Assembly (NCBI GenBank): GCA_016201865.1
Contig: JACQCA010000010.1
Location: forward strand, 1-64,000
Length of the DNA: 64,000 bases
Reading direction: 5' to 3'
Source: Nitrospirota bacterium
GTDB taxonomy: Bacteria > Nitrospirota > Nitrospiria > JACQBZ01
Part shown: piece after piece, positions 14,516 through 23,100 of the stretch
Layout of the letters: the number at the start of each line of letters is the position of its first letter
Position numbering within the stretch: the first letter of the stretch is position 1
Notes under the pieces: generated by a model
Told to the model about the DNA's origin: nothing
Seen by the model: the letters and a program-made list of their open reading frames with translations, nothing else
The model's database searches: none
Translations under genes and position numbers: made by a program

Positions 14516-15339
14516 ATCAAGCGGGTCAGCCGGTGGGCTCGTTCTCTATCGTTCAACTGGCCGTAGGCATAGACCAGATTGCGCAGCATTCGGGTCAGGA
14601 TGTCTCGGACCGTGGCGGGCGCGAAATGACCGGGGTGGACCTCGTATCCGGAATTGAGAAGGAACTGAATGCATTCATCGCGCGACAAGGTCCGTCCACG
14701 GTTGAAGGCATCCAGAAACAGGCAACAATCCGCGTCTTCGTACTTCAACATGAAGTGACCGGGAAGCCCGACCCCCGTGATCGGCAAGCCCAACCGTTTT
14801 GCGATTAAAAGATAGACCGCGGACAGGCTGATCGGGATGCCGGCGCGGCGTTCCAGAACGCGGTTGAGGTAGTTGTTGTCGGGATCGTAATAATTTTGGG
14901 TGTTGCCGTGAAATCCCAGTTCCAGGAAAAGGTGGTTGTTGATCTGCCGGATGACTTCTGCGGGACGGTTCTTTCGCACGCGGTCGGATATCGGATCCGC
15001 GAGCCGATCCAGCTCCCGGCGGCAGTTTGAAACGCCGAGCTCCGGATAACGGAACTGGGCGATCAGCAGGACGCCCTCTTCCAGGTCCGGATCCGCATCG
15101 TCGCGGCTGGCGTAGTCCCGAAAACGGCTTTCAAGATCGTTCTGGCGGATCTCTTCCACAACGGTTTGAAGATGGCGGCGAATAAGCGGATCGGCCGCTT
15201 TTTGGGCCCGTTCGAGCGAGGGGACGGCTTCGGGTCCGATATCGATCAAGGTCTGTCGGACGAGGTCGACTGTTTTCTCGTCGCGATCCGATAGCAGGGT
15301 GCAGATGGCTTTGAGTTGGTGGTCCAAGGTCGGATTCAT
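14485..15339 (-). CDS. SirB1-family transglutaminase-like/TPR protein
   Basis: A 284-residue protein matching the SirB1 family. The region NNHLFLELGFHGNTQNYYDPDNNYLNRVLERRAGIPISLSAVYLLIAKRLGL (about 130-180) is the characteristic transglutaminase-like core. HFMLKYED and FLDAFNRGRTLS follow, and the C-terminus has a helical TPR-like repeat. Function is uncertain; it is a conserved housekeeping-like protein often found near prmC/prfA. ATG 15339 is used, with a GTG immediately upstream. A promoter at 15349-15377 runs divergent from that of the CBS gene. Its 3' end overlaps the Nudix gene on the other strand. Confidence 0.85.
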   Translation of the reverse strand: MNPTLDHQLKAICTLLSDRDEKTVDLVRQTLIDIGPEAVPSLERAQKAADPLIRRHLQTVVEEIRQNDLESRFRDYASRDDADPDLEEGVLLIAQFRYPELGVSNCRRELDRLADPISDRVRKNRPAEVIRQINNHLFLELGFHGNTQNYYDPDNNYLNRVLERRAGIPISLSAVYLLIAKRLGLPITGVGLPGHFMLKYEDADCCLFLDAFNRGRTLSRDECIQFLLNSGYEVHPGHFAPATVRDILTRMLRNLVYAYGQLNDRERAHRLTRLIHILQSPAPG

Positions 15340-15348
15340 CACGCCACT

Positions 15349-15377
15349 ACTATATCAAAAATCCCGTCTCCGTGCAA
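15349..15377 (-). promoter_or_regulatory. Promoter of the SirB1-like gene
   Basis: On the minus strand TTGCAC (15377-15372), 17-bp spacer, TATAGT (15354-15349). The -10 ends 9 bases before ATG 15339 and 6 before the in-frame GTG. Confidence 0.5.
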
Positions 15378-15379
15378 CC

Positions 15380-15408
15380 TTGACATTTGGGTTTCTGTGA
15401 TCTAAGAT
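15380..15408 (+). promoter_or_regulatory. Promoter of the CBS-domain gene
   Basis: TTGACA (15380-15385), 17-bp spacer, TAAGAT (15403-15408). An in-frame ATG at 15407 lies in the -10 box, so the real start is ATG 15431 with AAGGAG 6 bases upstream. Confidence 0.6.
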
Positions 15409-15430
15409 GAGCGCCGTTGAAGGAGTCGTG

Positions 15431-15820
15431 ATGAAACGCCCGTTGGCCGTCATGATGAACCGAACGATCCGGACAATTTCGGCGGGGGCGACCCTCTTGG
15501 ATGCGGCCCGGACGATGCGGGAGGTTCGTGTGGGCGCCCTGATGGTTGCAGAAGACGATCGACTCGTCGGGGTCGTCAGTGAAACGGACCTGGTCCGACG
15601 GGGAATGGCCGAGGGCCGGGACCTCCAGCGGGAAAAGGTCACGGCGATCATGAGCAGCCCGATCATCACGATCGAGATCGACCGCCCTGCCAGCGACGCC
15701 AGCGACCGGATGAGCGAGAAGGGCATCCGACACCTGGCCGTGACGGACGGCGGAAAGATCGTGGGCGTCATCTCGGTGCGGGATCTCCTCCGCTATTATA
15801 AGAACTGGGGGGCGTTTTAA
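15431..15820 (+). CDS. Tandem CBS-domain protein
   Basis: A 129-residue protein made of two CBS domains (about residues 5-60 and 70-125). Conserved pieces are the domain starts MNRTIRTISAGATLLDAARTM and ITIEIDRPASDASDRMSEKGI and the domain ends LVGVVSETDLVR and IVGVISVRDLLR. CBS pairs bind adenine nucleotides and act as energy sensors. With no fused catalytic domain, the protein probably acts through an unknown partner. It is monocistronic from its own promoter; the following VOC gene is 38 bp away. Confidence 0.88.
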   Translation: MKRPLAVMMNRTIRTISAGATLLDAARTMREVRVGALMVAEDDRLVGVVSETDLVRRGMAEGRDLQREKVTAIMSSPIITIEIDRPASDASDRMSEKGIRHLAVTDGGKIVGVISVRDLLRYYKNWGAF

Positions 15821-15858
15821 GCCGTTCCGAAAATCCCGCTCGGCTCGAGCGATCATCC

Positions 15859-16317
15859 ATGCCTCCCAAGACACCCATCCTCCCATCGTTTCGCGGGCTC
15901 CGGCATCTGGCCTTGCGCGTCACGGACATGGCGAAGGCCCGCCGTTTTTATGAGGGGCTTTTGGGGATGACCGTCGCATGGGAGCCGGACGGCGACAACG
16001 TTTACCTCACCAGCGGATGCGACAATCTGGCGCTGCATTCTATGTCCCGGGACGAGCGGGCCTCGTTCGCGCCCGGCCGGGGGCAGGCCATGGACCATTT
16101 CGGTTTTATCGTGGAAAGCGAGGAGGCGGTTCGGGTTTTTGCGCGGCGGATGGAGGGGGCGGACGTCCGGATCGTCAAACCGTTTAAGCGGCACCGTGAC
16201 GGGAGCAGTTCGTTTTATATGGCCGATCCGGACGGCAACGTGATCCAGATCCTCTTTGAACCTCACATCAGTCCGATGGAGCTCCAAAAACCGGAATCAG
16301 CCGCGTCGGACGTGTAG
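15859..16317 (+). CDS. VOC (glyoxalase/bleomycin resistance) family protein
   Basis: A 152-residue vicinal-oxygen-chelate protein with paired beta-alpha-beta modules: [26 protein letters not shown] at the N-terminus and [21 protein letters not shown] in the second half, ending [15 protein letters not shown]. The His and Glu metal ligands expected of the fold (LRHLAL, DHFGF, ILFE) are present, so metal binding is likely. Substrate unknown; glyoxalase, dioxygenase and resistance proteins share this look. Its 3' end overlaps the convergent ispH gene by 21 bases. Confidence 0.82.
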   Translation: MPPKTPILPSFRGLRHLALRVTDMAKARRFYEGLLGMTVAWEPDGDNVYLTSGCDNLALHSMSRDERASFAPGRGQAMDHFGFIVESEEAVRVFARRMEGADVRIVKPFKRHRDGSSSFYMADPDGNVIQILFEPHISPMELQKPESAASDV

Positions 16318-17232
16318 CAGCTCCTTGGGAAGTTGAAACTCCACGTTCTCATCTACGATCGTCCATTCTTCGAGTTGATCGGCGCCAAGCATTTTTAGAT
16401 AGTTCACCACGTCATGCACCAAGACTTCCGGCGCCGATGCCCCGGCCGTGATTCCCACGGTCTGAACTCCCTCCAGCCATGCCGCTTGGATGTCCCGGAA
16501 CGATTCGATGAGATACGCCCGAACTCCTCGCTGTTCGCCCAACTCTTTTAACCGGTTCGAGTTGGAGCTGTTCGGTGCGCCCAGCACCAGCAACAGATCC
16601 ACGGCGGAGGCCATCTCTTTCACGGCGTTCTGGCGGTTCTGCGTGGCGTAGCAGATGTCTTCCTGCCTCGGTCCTTTGATCTTCGGGAAACGTTGATGCA
16701 GCGCATCCATGATTTCCTTGCATTCATCCATGCTGAGCGTTGTCTGCGTGACGTAAGACAGGCGATCGGGATCTTCGACCGTCAGGTTCTTCACGTCCTT
16801 CACCGAGCTGACCAGGTGAAACTTGTCCGGGATCTGGCCCAACGTCCCGATCACTTCGGGATGGCCGGCGTGTCCGATGAGGATGAGTTCGTAACCCTGC
16901 CGATGGTCTCGGTCGACCTCCTGATGGACCTTGAGCACCAGCGGACAGGTGGCGTCAATCGCCTTCAGCTTCCGTTTCCGCGCCTCGGTCCAGACCGATT
17001 TTGGCACGCCGTGCGCGCTGAAGATCACGGGCACGCCGTCCGGGACGTCGTTCAGCTCTTCCACAAAAACGGCGCCTTTGGCCCGGAGCGTCTCGACCAC
17101 GTGACGATTGTGGACGATCTCATGCCGTACATAAACCGGCGGGCCGTAGACCTTCAAGGCCATCTCGACGATATCAATGGCGCGGTCCACGCCGGCACAA
17201 AATCCCCTGGGTTTTGCGAGGAGAATCTTCAT
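16297..17232 (-). CDS. ispH: 4-hydroxy-3-methylbut-2-enyl diphosphate reductase
   Basis: A 311-residue IspH (LytB), the last enzyme of the MEP isoprenoid pathway, which reduces HMBPP to IPP and DMAPP with a [4Fe-4S] cluster. The three cluster cysteines are seen in [23 protein letters not shown] and [10 protein letters not shown]. The substrate motifs [14 protein letters not shown] and [11 protein letters not shown] are also intact. ATG 17232 is chosen because the family starts [14 protein letters not shown]; an upstream extension in frame crosses the promoter. The -10 lies 3 bases before this ATG, so translation may be leaderless. Confidence 0.96.
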   Translation of the reverse strand: MKILLAKPRGFCAGVDRAIDIVEMALKVYGPPVYVRHEIVHNRHVVETLRAKGAVFVEELNDVPDGVPVIFSAHGVPKSVWTEARKRKLKAIDATCPLVLKVHQEVDRDHRQGYELILIGHAGHPEVIGTLGQIPDKFHLVSSVKDVKNLTVEDPDRLSYVTQTTLSMDECKEIMDALHQRFPKIKGPRQEDICYATQNRQNAVKEMASAVDLLLVLGAPNSSNSNRLKELGEQRGVRAYLIESFRDIQAAWLEGVQTVGITAGASAPEVLVHDVVNYLKMLGADQLEEWTIVDENVEFQLPKELLHVRRG

Positions 17233-17235
17233 GGG

Positions 17236-17265
17236 ATGATATTGTCGTTGATTTGCTTCCGTCAA
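17236..17265 (-). promoter_or_regulatory. Promoter of ispH
   Basis: On the minus strand TTGACG (17265-17260), 18-bp spacer, TATCAT (17241-17236), 3 bases from the ATG at 17232. Confidence 0.45.
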
Positions 17266-17399
17266 GTCAACTATGAACGGCCATGCATCCCGGCAGACCG
17301 TGTCTGAATCGCTGTTCAGAAGTATCGAGCCTGAGGGTCGCCTTAACGCGTTAATATCCGGGTACGCATCCTGCATTCTCCCTCGGCAGAGGCCGACAC

Positions 17400-17423
17400 A
17401 ATGTTAAACAAAATGTTAAACAA
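17400..17423 (+). repeat. Tandem 12-bp repeat before the 17437 gene
   Basis: AATGTTAAACAA occurs twice in exact tandem (17400-17411, 17412-17423), just before AGGAGGG and the ATG at 17437. It could be a repressor site or a simple duplication. Confidence 0.7.
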
Positions 17424-17436
17424 TAGGAGGGTTGCC

Positions 17437-17700
17437 ATGGATGAGAAAAATGGTAAGAAGACGGCCCGGCCGGTGCGACATGTTTTTACAGTGGTGGATC
17501 GAAACGGGAAGAGTTTCTGGATCCGGATCGGCGCGGCCTTCGGAAATTACGACGGAAGCGAGACGGTGCTTTTAGACGCGCTGCCGCTCAACGGAAAGAT
17601 GCAGATCCGCAGCCCGATCGCCAAGGAATCGGCGCCGAAGGCAAAGGTCGGCGTTCAGGCAACGGCCGTCAATGACACAGCGGACGACGACGGGGATTGA
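17437..17700 (+). CDS. Unknown 87-residue protein
   Basis: An 87-residue soluble protein, unrecognised. ATG 17437 has AGGAGGG 7 bases upstream; in-frame ATGs at 17401 and 17413 lie in a tandem repeat without ribosome sites. Visible content: [45 protein letters not shown], a beta-rich stretch resembling small proteins often seen near plasmid or conjugative loci, then a disordered acidic tail (NDTADDDGD). Codon use resembles the core genome. A 30-bp perfect palindrome follows at 17708. Confidence 0.6.
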   Translation: MDEKNGKKTARPVRHVFTVVDRNGKSFWIRIGAAFGNYDGSETVLLDALPLNGKMQIRSPIAKESAPKAKVGVQATAVNDTADDDGD

Positions 17701-17707
17701 TGATTGC

Positions 17708-17737
17708 TGTAGGGGCACGGCGCGCCGTGCCCCTACA
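17708..17737. repeat. Perfect 30-bp palindrome (REP-like)
   Basis: TGTAGGGGCACGGCG (17708-17722) is followed directly by its reverse complement (17723-17737), with no loop and no U-tract, so it is not a normal terminator. The end CCCCTACAAAC also occurs near 2068-2078 in the helicase leader, suggesting a dispersed repeat family. Confidence 0.7.
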
Positions 17738-17790
17738 AACAACGAACAATCTGATTTCATGTTTCAGTTATCGTCTGTGGAGGTTGATTC

Positions 17791-17817
17791 TTTGAGGTCG
17801 CAAATTGCGATCTCAAA
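17791..17817. promoter_or_regulatory. Inverted repeat upstream of the ORF6N gene (operator candidate)
   Basis: TTTGAGGTCGCAA (17791-17803), one central base, TTGCGATCTCAAA (17805-17817): 13-bp arms with one mismatch, 43 bases before the ORF6N start. Probably an autoregulatory site. Confidence 0.55.
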
Positions 17818-17859
17818 AGCGTTTGTAGGCAACGGATGAAAGCATAAAAGGAAAGGCGC

Positions 17860-18191
17860 ATGGGAGTCATGGTTCCAAGTGAAATAATCGAGAAGAGGAT
17901 CTTGTTCATCCGAGGGCATAAGGCAATATTAGATAGAGACCTTGCGATCCTGTATGGGGTAACGACAGCTAATTTGAATAAGGCTGTGAGTCGGAATCTC
18001 GATCGGTTCCCGGAAGATTTCATGTTTCTGCTAACACAGGAAGAGTTCAAAAACTTGAAGTTCCATTTTGGAACATCAAGCTGGGGTGGAACTCGTAAGC
18101 GGCCACGGGCCTTCACTTGATTGCGCAACCCGAGCCGAGCGAGAAAAAGATCGGGTTCCGTGCGAAAGAAGCTTCGCTCGATTTAGAATAA
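17860..18191 (+). pseudogene. ORF6N-domain (phage-type DNA-binding) protein, internally deleted
   Basis: The first 86 residues form an ORF6N domain (IIEKRILFIRGHKAILDRDLAILYGV, then RNLDRFPEDFMFLLTQEEF and SSWGGTRKRPRAFT). Intact relatives continue after AFT with EQGVAML and a long helical part. Here a TGA at 18118-18120 follows at once. In another frame from 18126 the sequence reads QPEPSEKKIGFRAKE and stops at 18189-18191, which resembles the usual C-terminal end of this family. I infer an internal deletion with frame change, leaving both ends. ORF6N proteins are phage- or plasmid-linked DNA-binding proteins. The upstream inverted repeat may have been its operator. Confidence 0.75.
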
Positions 18192-18318
18192 ATCCGGGCC
18201 GTCTGTGGAAGGTCTTGACAGGGTCTTGGAACGGTGAGAGAATCTCAATGCTTTTTGAATATTTTACGAACCCAGACAAGTAGGCCAACCTAATTATGTT
18301 TAAACTCAGAGGTCCCTC

Positions 18319-18780
18319 GTGACGAATACAGACATTGGAGTCGCTGTCACGTTCATTCTTGGAATAGGAAACCTGCTCTACACATGGACGGCCAGCAAAC
18401 GTGCCGTATACGTCAACACGGTGACGTCGGAGCGTGTGAAAAGAATTGATAAGATCCGTGAGAACGTGGCTACGTTGTGCTCGTTGTGCGACCAATGGAT
18501 GCTTCATCGTACCCAGGACTCGACGCCTAACCTCCAGCAACAGATTGTACGGGCAAAGAACGAGGTCAGGTTGCATCTCAATCCCGATGACCCGGAAGAC
18601 CGAGACATCGAGCGACTGCTTGAACGCCTCCCAAGCTGGACGAATTCGATGGCTCCCGAGGAATATTGGAAGCTTCAGGCCATTCTTGTGTCAGCCACCC
18701 AAACCAAGCTCAAATGCGAGTGGGAGAAGGTGAAAGATGAGGCAGTTCGTGGTAACCTTCCCACGAGGAAGGAGCGTTGA
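18319..18780 (+). CDS. Single-pass membrane protein, unknown
   Basis: A 153-residue protein of unknown function. It opens with one transmembrane segment (about residues 5-23, IGVAVTFILGIGNLLYTWT), then a soluble helical part with two close Cys (LCSLCDQW) and DDPEDRDIERLLERLPSW. Start GTG 18319 has only a weak ribosome site. The layout, short N-terminal anchor plus helical cytoplasmic part, is like the orphan at 9247, but the sequences do not align by eye. It is in an AT-richer accessory stretch with no conserved neighbours. No motif allows a function to be suggested. Confidence 0.5.
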   Translation: MTNTDIGVAVTFILGIGNLLYTWTASKRAVYVNTVTSERVKRIDKIRENVATLCSLCDQWMLHRTQDSTPNLQQQIVRAKNEVRLHLNPDDPEDRDIERLLERLPSWTNSMAPEEYWKLQAILVSATQTKLKCEWEKVKDEAVRGNLPTRKER

Positions 18781-18845
18781 GCCGGAAAGTGGAGTACATT
18801 TGCAGCTTACTTAATAGTTGGCTTTTATAAGGAGACATCACGCAC

Positions 18846-19244
18846 ATGAAAAAGCGCATCCTGGCTGTCTTGGCATACATGCTTCCGACATTTCCGCTCG
18901 GCTTCTTTTGGCACCTAACAATTTTTGCCGACTATTACAAGTCTCTGAACGTGTATCGAGAGGACATCATCATTCCTTTTGGAATTGCATCTATGCTTAT
19001 CCAAGGTGTAATTTGGTCGGTCGTTTATGAGCGCCTCTTCTCCGGTGAATCAATCTTAAAAGGCGCACTGAAGTTTGCTTTATTGGCGTGCCCTTTGGCA
19101 TGGAGCTTCATGGTTCTTGCCGTCAGTGCAAAACACCAAATGTCTTCCGTTAGTGGCTTTTTGCTTATTGAAACGGCCTTTATGCTGGTTCACTATGCAA
19201 TCGTTAGCCCTCTAATTGCGGCTGTTTATGCGCATAAAAGCTAA
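18846..19244 (+). CDS. Multi-pass membrane protein, unknown
   Basis: A 132-residue integral membrane protein with about four hydrophobic segments (approximately residues 5-24, 43-62, 74-94 and 106-128). AAGGAG stands 12 bases before the ATG. Pattern and length resemble small uncharacterised membrane families of about 130-150 residues. I do not recognise specific motifs. It is separated by 65 bp from the preceding unknown gene and overlaps by none with the small gene after it. AT-rich codon use suggests acquisition. Confidence 0.55.
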   Translation: MKKRILAVLAYMLPTFPLGFFWHLTIFADYYKSLNVYREDIIIPFGIASMLIQGVIWSVVYERLFSGESILKGALKFALLACPLAWSFMVLAVSAKHQMSSVSGFLLIETAFMLVHYAIVSPLIAAVYAHKS

Positions 19245-19248
19245 CAAG

Positions 19249-19533
19249 ATGTACATCCTGCGGATCGAACACCCCGTCCCTGACTTCAACGGCTGGAAGG
19301 AGGCCTTCGACAGCGATCCTGTCGGCCGGGAGAAGTCGGGCGTGCGTCGCTACCGGATCTTACGACCGATCGACAATGCAAACTACGTCATAATCGACCT
19401 CGAGTTCGACACCGCGAGCCAGGCAGAGGCCTTTCTTGCCGCGCTTCGTGTCCTGTGGGGTCGCGTCGAGAGTAAGGTAATGATGAATCCCCAGGCGCGG
19501 ATCGTCGAGGCGGTGGAAACAAAGGAGTATTAA
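19249..19533 (+). CDS. Small ferredoxin-fold-like protein, unknown
   Basis: A 94-residue soluble protein. The core MYILRIEHPVPDFNGWKEAFDSDPVGREKSGVRRYRILRP...NYVIIDLEFDTASQAEAFL looks like the dimeric alpha-beta barrel fold of monooxygenase-like small proteins (ABM type): strand, helix, central strand NYVIIDLEF, helix with AEAFL. No catalytic residue can be named. ATG 19249 is preferred because an earlier in-frame ATG (19216) lies within the preceding gene. Perhaps a stress or detoxification protein, which is speculative. Confidence 0.55.
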   Translation: MYILRIEHPVPDFNGWKEAFDSDPVGREKSGVRRYRILRPIDNANYVIIDLEFDTASQAEAFLAALRVLWGRVESKVMMNPQARIVEAVETKEY

Positions 19534-19607
19534 TTCTGTGGAGACCATATTTAAATATTGATTCTATGCAAGTAAAGAAATAGGGTTTCCTGAAGGAGTA
19601 AAATTCC

Positions 19608-20093
19608 ATGCAAAAAATAACCCCATGCTTGTGGTTCGATCACCAAGCCGAAGAGGCGGTAAATTTTTATATCTCTATTTTTAAGAATTCAAAGATCGTG
19701 AGCGTTACTCGTTATGGAGAAGCAGGAGCAGAGGTCTCCGGAAGACCGAAGGGAACGGTAATGACGATTACATTCCAGCTCGACGGGCAAGAATTTATGG
19801 CGTTAAACGGCGGTCCCATATTCAAATTCACTGAGGCGGTATCGTTCATCGTGAACTGCAAGACGCAGATGGAACTGGACGAGCTGTGGGAGAAGCTCTC
19901 CAAAGGCGGAGAAAAAGGACGCTGCGGTTGGCTGCAAGACAAGTATGGCCTATCATGGCAGATGGTTCCCACGGCCATCGGCAAGATGATGACTGACGCC
20001 GATCCCGCAAAATCGGAGCGAGTGATGAAGGCGCTGCTTCAAATGAGTAAACTCGACATTAAAACCTTAAAGCAAGCCTATGAACAACAATAA
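19608..20093 (+). CDS. VOC-family PhnB-like protein
   Basis: A 161-residue protein of the PhnB-type VOC group. It begins KITPCLWFDHQAEEAVNFYISIFKNSKI and carries TVMTITFQLDGQEFMALNGGP and CGWLQDKYGLSWQMVP, signatures of the 3-demethylubiquinone-9 3-methyltransferase-like family; despite that family name, members are not proven methyltransferases. ATG 19608 follows AAGGAG. Conserved residues for metal binding are incomplete (Phe-Asp-His near the start). It is convergent with metH, 33 bp apart, and appears to belong to the accessory island. Confidence 0.85.
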   Translation: MQKITPCLWFDHQAEEAVNFYISIFKNSKIVSVTRYGEAGAEVSGRPKGTVMTITFQLDGQEFMALNGGPIFKFTEAVSFIVNCKTQMELDELWEKLSKGGEKGRCGWLQDKYGLSWQMVPTAIGKMMTDADPAKSERVMKALLQMSKLDIKTLKQAYEQQ

Positions 20094-20125
20094 GGTGTCA
20101 CCACAATCTGCCACGTCCCTACCGC

Positions 20126-23100
20126 CTATCCGACTTCCGTCCTGAAATATTTCGCATCCGGATGATGAAAGACGACGGCCGAGACGGAGGCCTCCGGGTC
20201 CATCATGTCGCCGTCGGTCAATTCGAGGCCGATTCGCGCGGTGGTGTCCAGTAGCTTGAAGAGCTTGTGCTGGTCGGCGAGGTTCGGGCAGGCGGGGTAG
20301 CCGAAGGAGACGCGTACGCCGCGGTATTTTTTCCGGAAGAGATCGTACGGCGTGAAGGCGGATGGGTCCGGAAAACCCCAGTCGGCCCGGATTTTTTTGT
20401 GCAGCCATTCCGCGAAGGCCTCGGCCGCCTCGATCGCCACGGCCTGTAGCGTGTGTGAACGGAGATAGTCTCCTGCCTCCTTCCATTCGGTCGACAGTTT
20501 CCTCACGCCGCGCCCGCAGGTGACGGCGAACATCGCAACAGTGTCCGTCTCTTTGGACTCGACGTCGCGGCAGTAATCCGAAAGGCAGAGCCGCTCGCCG
20601 GAGGGCTGCCGTGGGAATGTAAAGGTCTCGATCACGCGCGCCGGACCGTCCGGATCGTAAATCAAAAGATCGTCGCCGCGCGACCGGCAGGGGAAGAACC
20701 GGTAGATTCCCTGTGCCGTGATATATTTCTTGGCGATCGCCTCCTTCTTAAACTCCTCCACCGTACGGAAAAGTTTGACGGCCGTCTCATCTTTTTCGGC
20801 CAGAAGCTTTTCGAGGTTCCCCTTCAGTCCGAGATGTTTTCCGTACAGCATCGCGGGATTGATGTAAGAAAAGATTTCACTGACAGGCGCGTTCTTCAGC
20901 ACGTGGAGATCGGCGTCCGGCGGCGCCTGCAGAGGAGCATCTCTCCTCACGGCCGAACGGACGGCCACGGGCGAAGAAACGGTTGCGGGACGTTGAGCCT
21001 GGTCATCGGCAAGCTGCACGCGGTGTTCACGGTTTTCCTGTACTTTTCGAAGAAAGGCGTCCCGTGTATCCTTGTTCATCAACTGATTGGCGATATCGAG
21101 CCCGTTCATCGCGTCCTTGGCATAGATTACCGGGCCGTCATATTCGGCCGCGATCTTGGTGTTCGTGAATTTTTTGGTCAGCGCGGCGCCGCCAACGAGG
21201 ATCGGGATATCGATTCCGGCTGCCTTGAAGTCCTGGGCCGTCACGACCATTTGGTGTGCCGACTTTACCAGAAGCCCGGACAGTCCGATCGCGTCCGGTT
21301 GTTCGCGTTTGTAGGCCGCGATCAATTCTTCCGGCGGGACCTTGATCCCGAGGTTGACGATCTTGTAGCCGTTGTTGCCCAGAATGATCTCGACGAGATT
21401 TTTCCCGATGTCGTGGACGTCGCCCTTCACCGTGGCCAGTATGATCTTACCGCGTGCGGCCGTATCGGACTTCTCCATAAATTGTTCGAGATGGCGCACC
21501 GCGGCCTTCATCGCCTCGGCCGATTGAAGCACCTCGGCCACGATCAATTCATTGTTATTGAACAGCCGTCCGACTTCGTCCATTCCGGCCATCAATGGGC
21601 CGTTGATGATCTCAAGCGGGCTTCGATTTTTTCTCGCTTCATCCAGATCTTCAACGAGGCCGTCCTTCGATCCCTCGATAATGTAACGCGCGAGCCGTTC
21701 ATCCAGTGATAAAGATGTCTTCGGTTTTTTCGCGGCCGGTTTCTTTGCACGGAAATATTCGGCAAAGGCCGCGACGGGATCGGTTCCCCGCCAAAAGATC
21801 AGGTCTTCGGCCAGCCGGCGTTCTTCCTCCGGGATGGACGGGTAGCGTTCCAGTTTTTCGGCATTGACGATCGCATAGTCCAGACCGGCCTTGACGCAGT
21901 GGTAAAGAAAGACGGCATTCAAGACCTCACGCCCGGCCGGCGGGAGGCCGAACGAGACGTTGCTGATCCCCAGAATCGTCTTGACGCCCGGCAACGCCTC
22001 CTTGATCATCCGGATTCCCTCGATCGTTTCGGGCGCCGAGCCGATATAGTTGGCGTCGCCCGTTCCGACCGGGAAGACGAGCGGGTCGAAAATGATGTCC
22101 CGGACGGGGATGCCGTACTTGTTCACCAGTAAATCGTGCGACCGTTTCGCGATTTCGAGCTTGCGCTTCCGCGTGACGCCCATGCCCTGGACCTTGTCCT
22201 CGTCGATGCAGCCGACAACGACCGCGCCGCCGTATTTTTTGATCAGCGGCACGATCTTCTCGTACCGTTCCTCGCCGTCCTCCAGGTTGATCGAGTTGAT
22301 GACGCATTTTCCCTGGCAATGTTTGAGCGCGGCCTCGGTCACGGCGGCATCGGTCGAGTCGATCATGATCGGGGCCTTGACCTTTTTGTTCAGTATCTGG
22401 ATAAACCGGTCCATGTCCGAAAACTCGTCACGATCCGGATTGGCCATGCAGACGTCCAGCACTTGTGCGCCGGTCTTCACCTGTGCGCGGCCGACCTCGG
22501 CCCCTTCCTCGATCTTTTCGTTGACGATCAGGTCCTTGAACTTACGGCTGCCGATCACGTTCGTCCGCTCACCGACGATGATCGGGCGGTTGTCCTCTTC
22601 AATAGGCAGATAGTCAATTCCGGAGACGGCCGGCTTGATATTCGTCTGAGGGCTGCGCGGCTTTTTGCCTTTGACCATTCCGGCGATCGCTTTAATATGC
22701 TCCGGCGTCGTGCCGCAGCAGCCCCCGACCAGATTGATCCAGCCTTCGTCCGCAAATCGTGCCAGTTTGGTCGAGAGCGATTCGGGCGTCTCGGTATATT
22801 TCCCTTCCTCGTCCGGCAGTCCGGCATTGGGATAGACGCTGATATAACAGGTCGCCAGCGCCGCGAGCGTTCGGATATGGTCCGTCATGAATTCCGGCCC
22901 GGTCGCGCAGTTCAGCCCGATCGAGAAAAGCGGCAGATGTTCAAGTGACGTGTACAACGCTTCCACCGCTTGACCGGCCAGCATCGTTCCGGTTCGCTCG
23001 ATCGTGGCCGAGATCATCAAGGGAAGTTCCCGGCCAGATTCGTTCAGCGCCTTCAGTATTCCGATGGCCGCGGCTTTGAGGTTCAACGTATCCTGCGCCG

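Noticed and set aside
17708-17737. Terminator after the 17437 gene
   Set aside because: The palindrome has no loop and no T-run, so a Rho-independent terminator is not supported.
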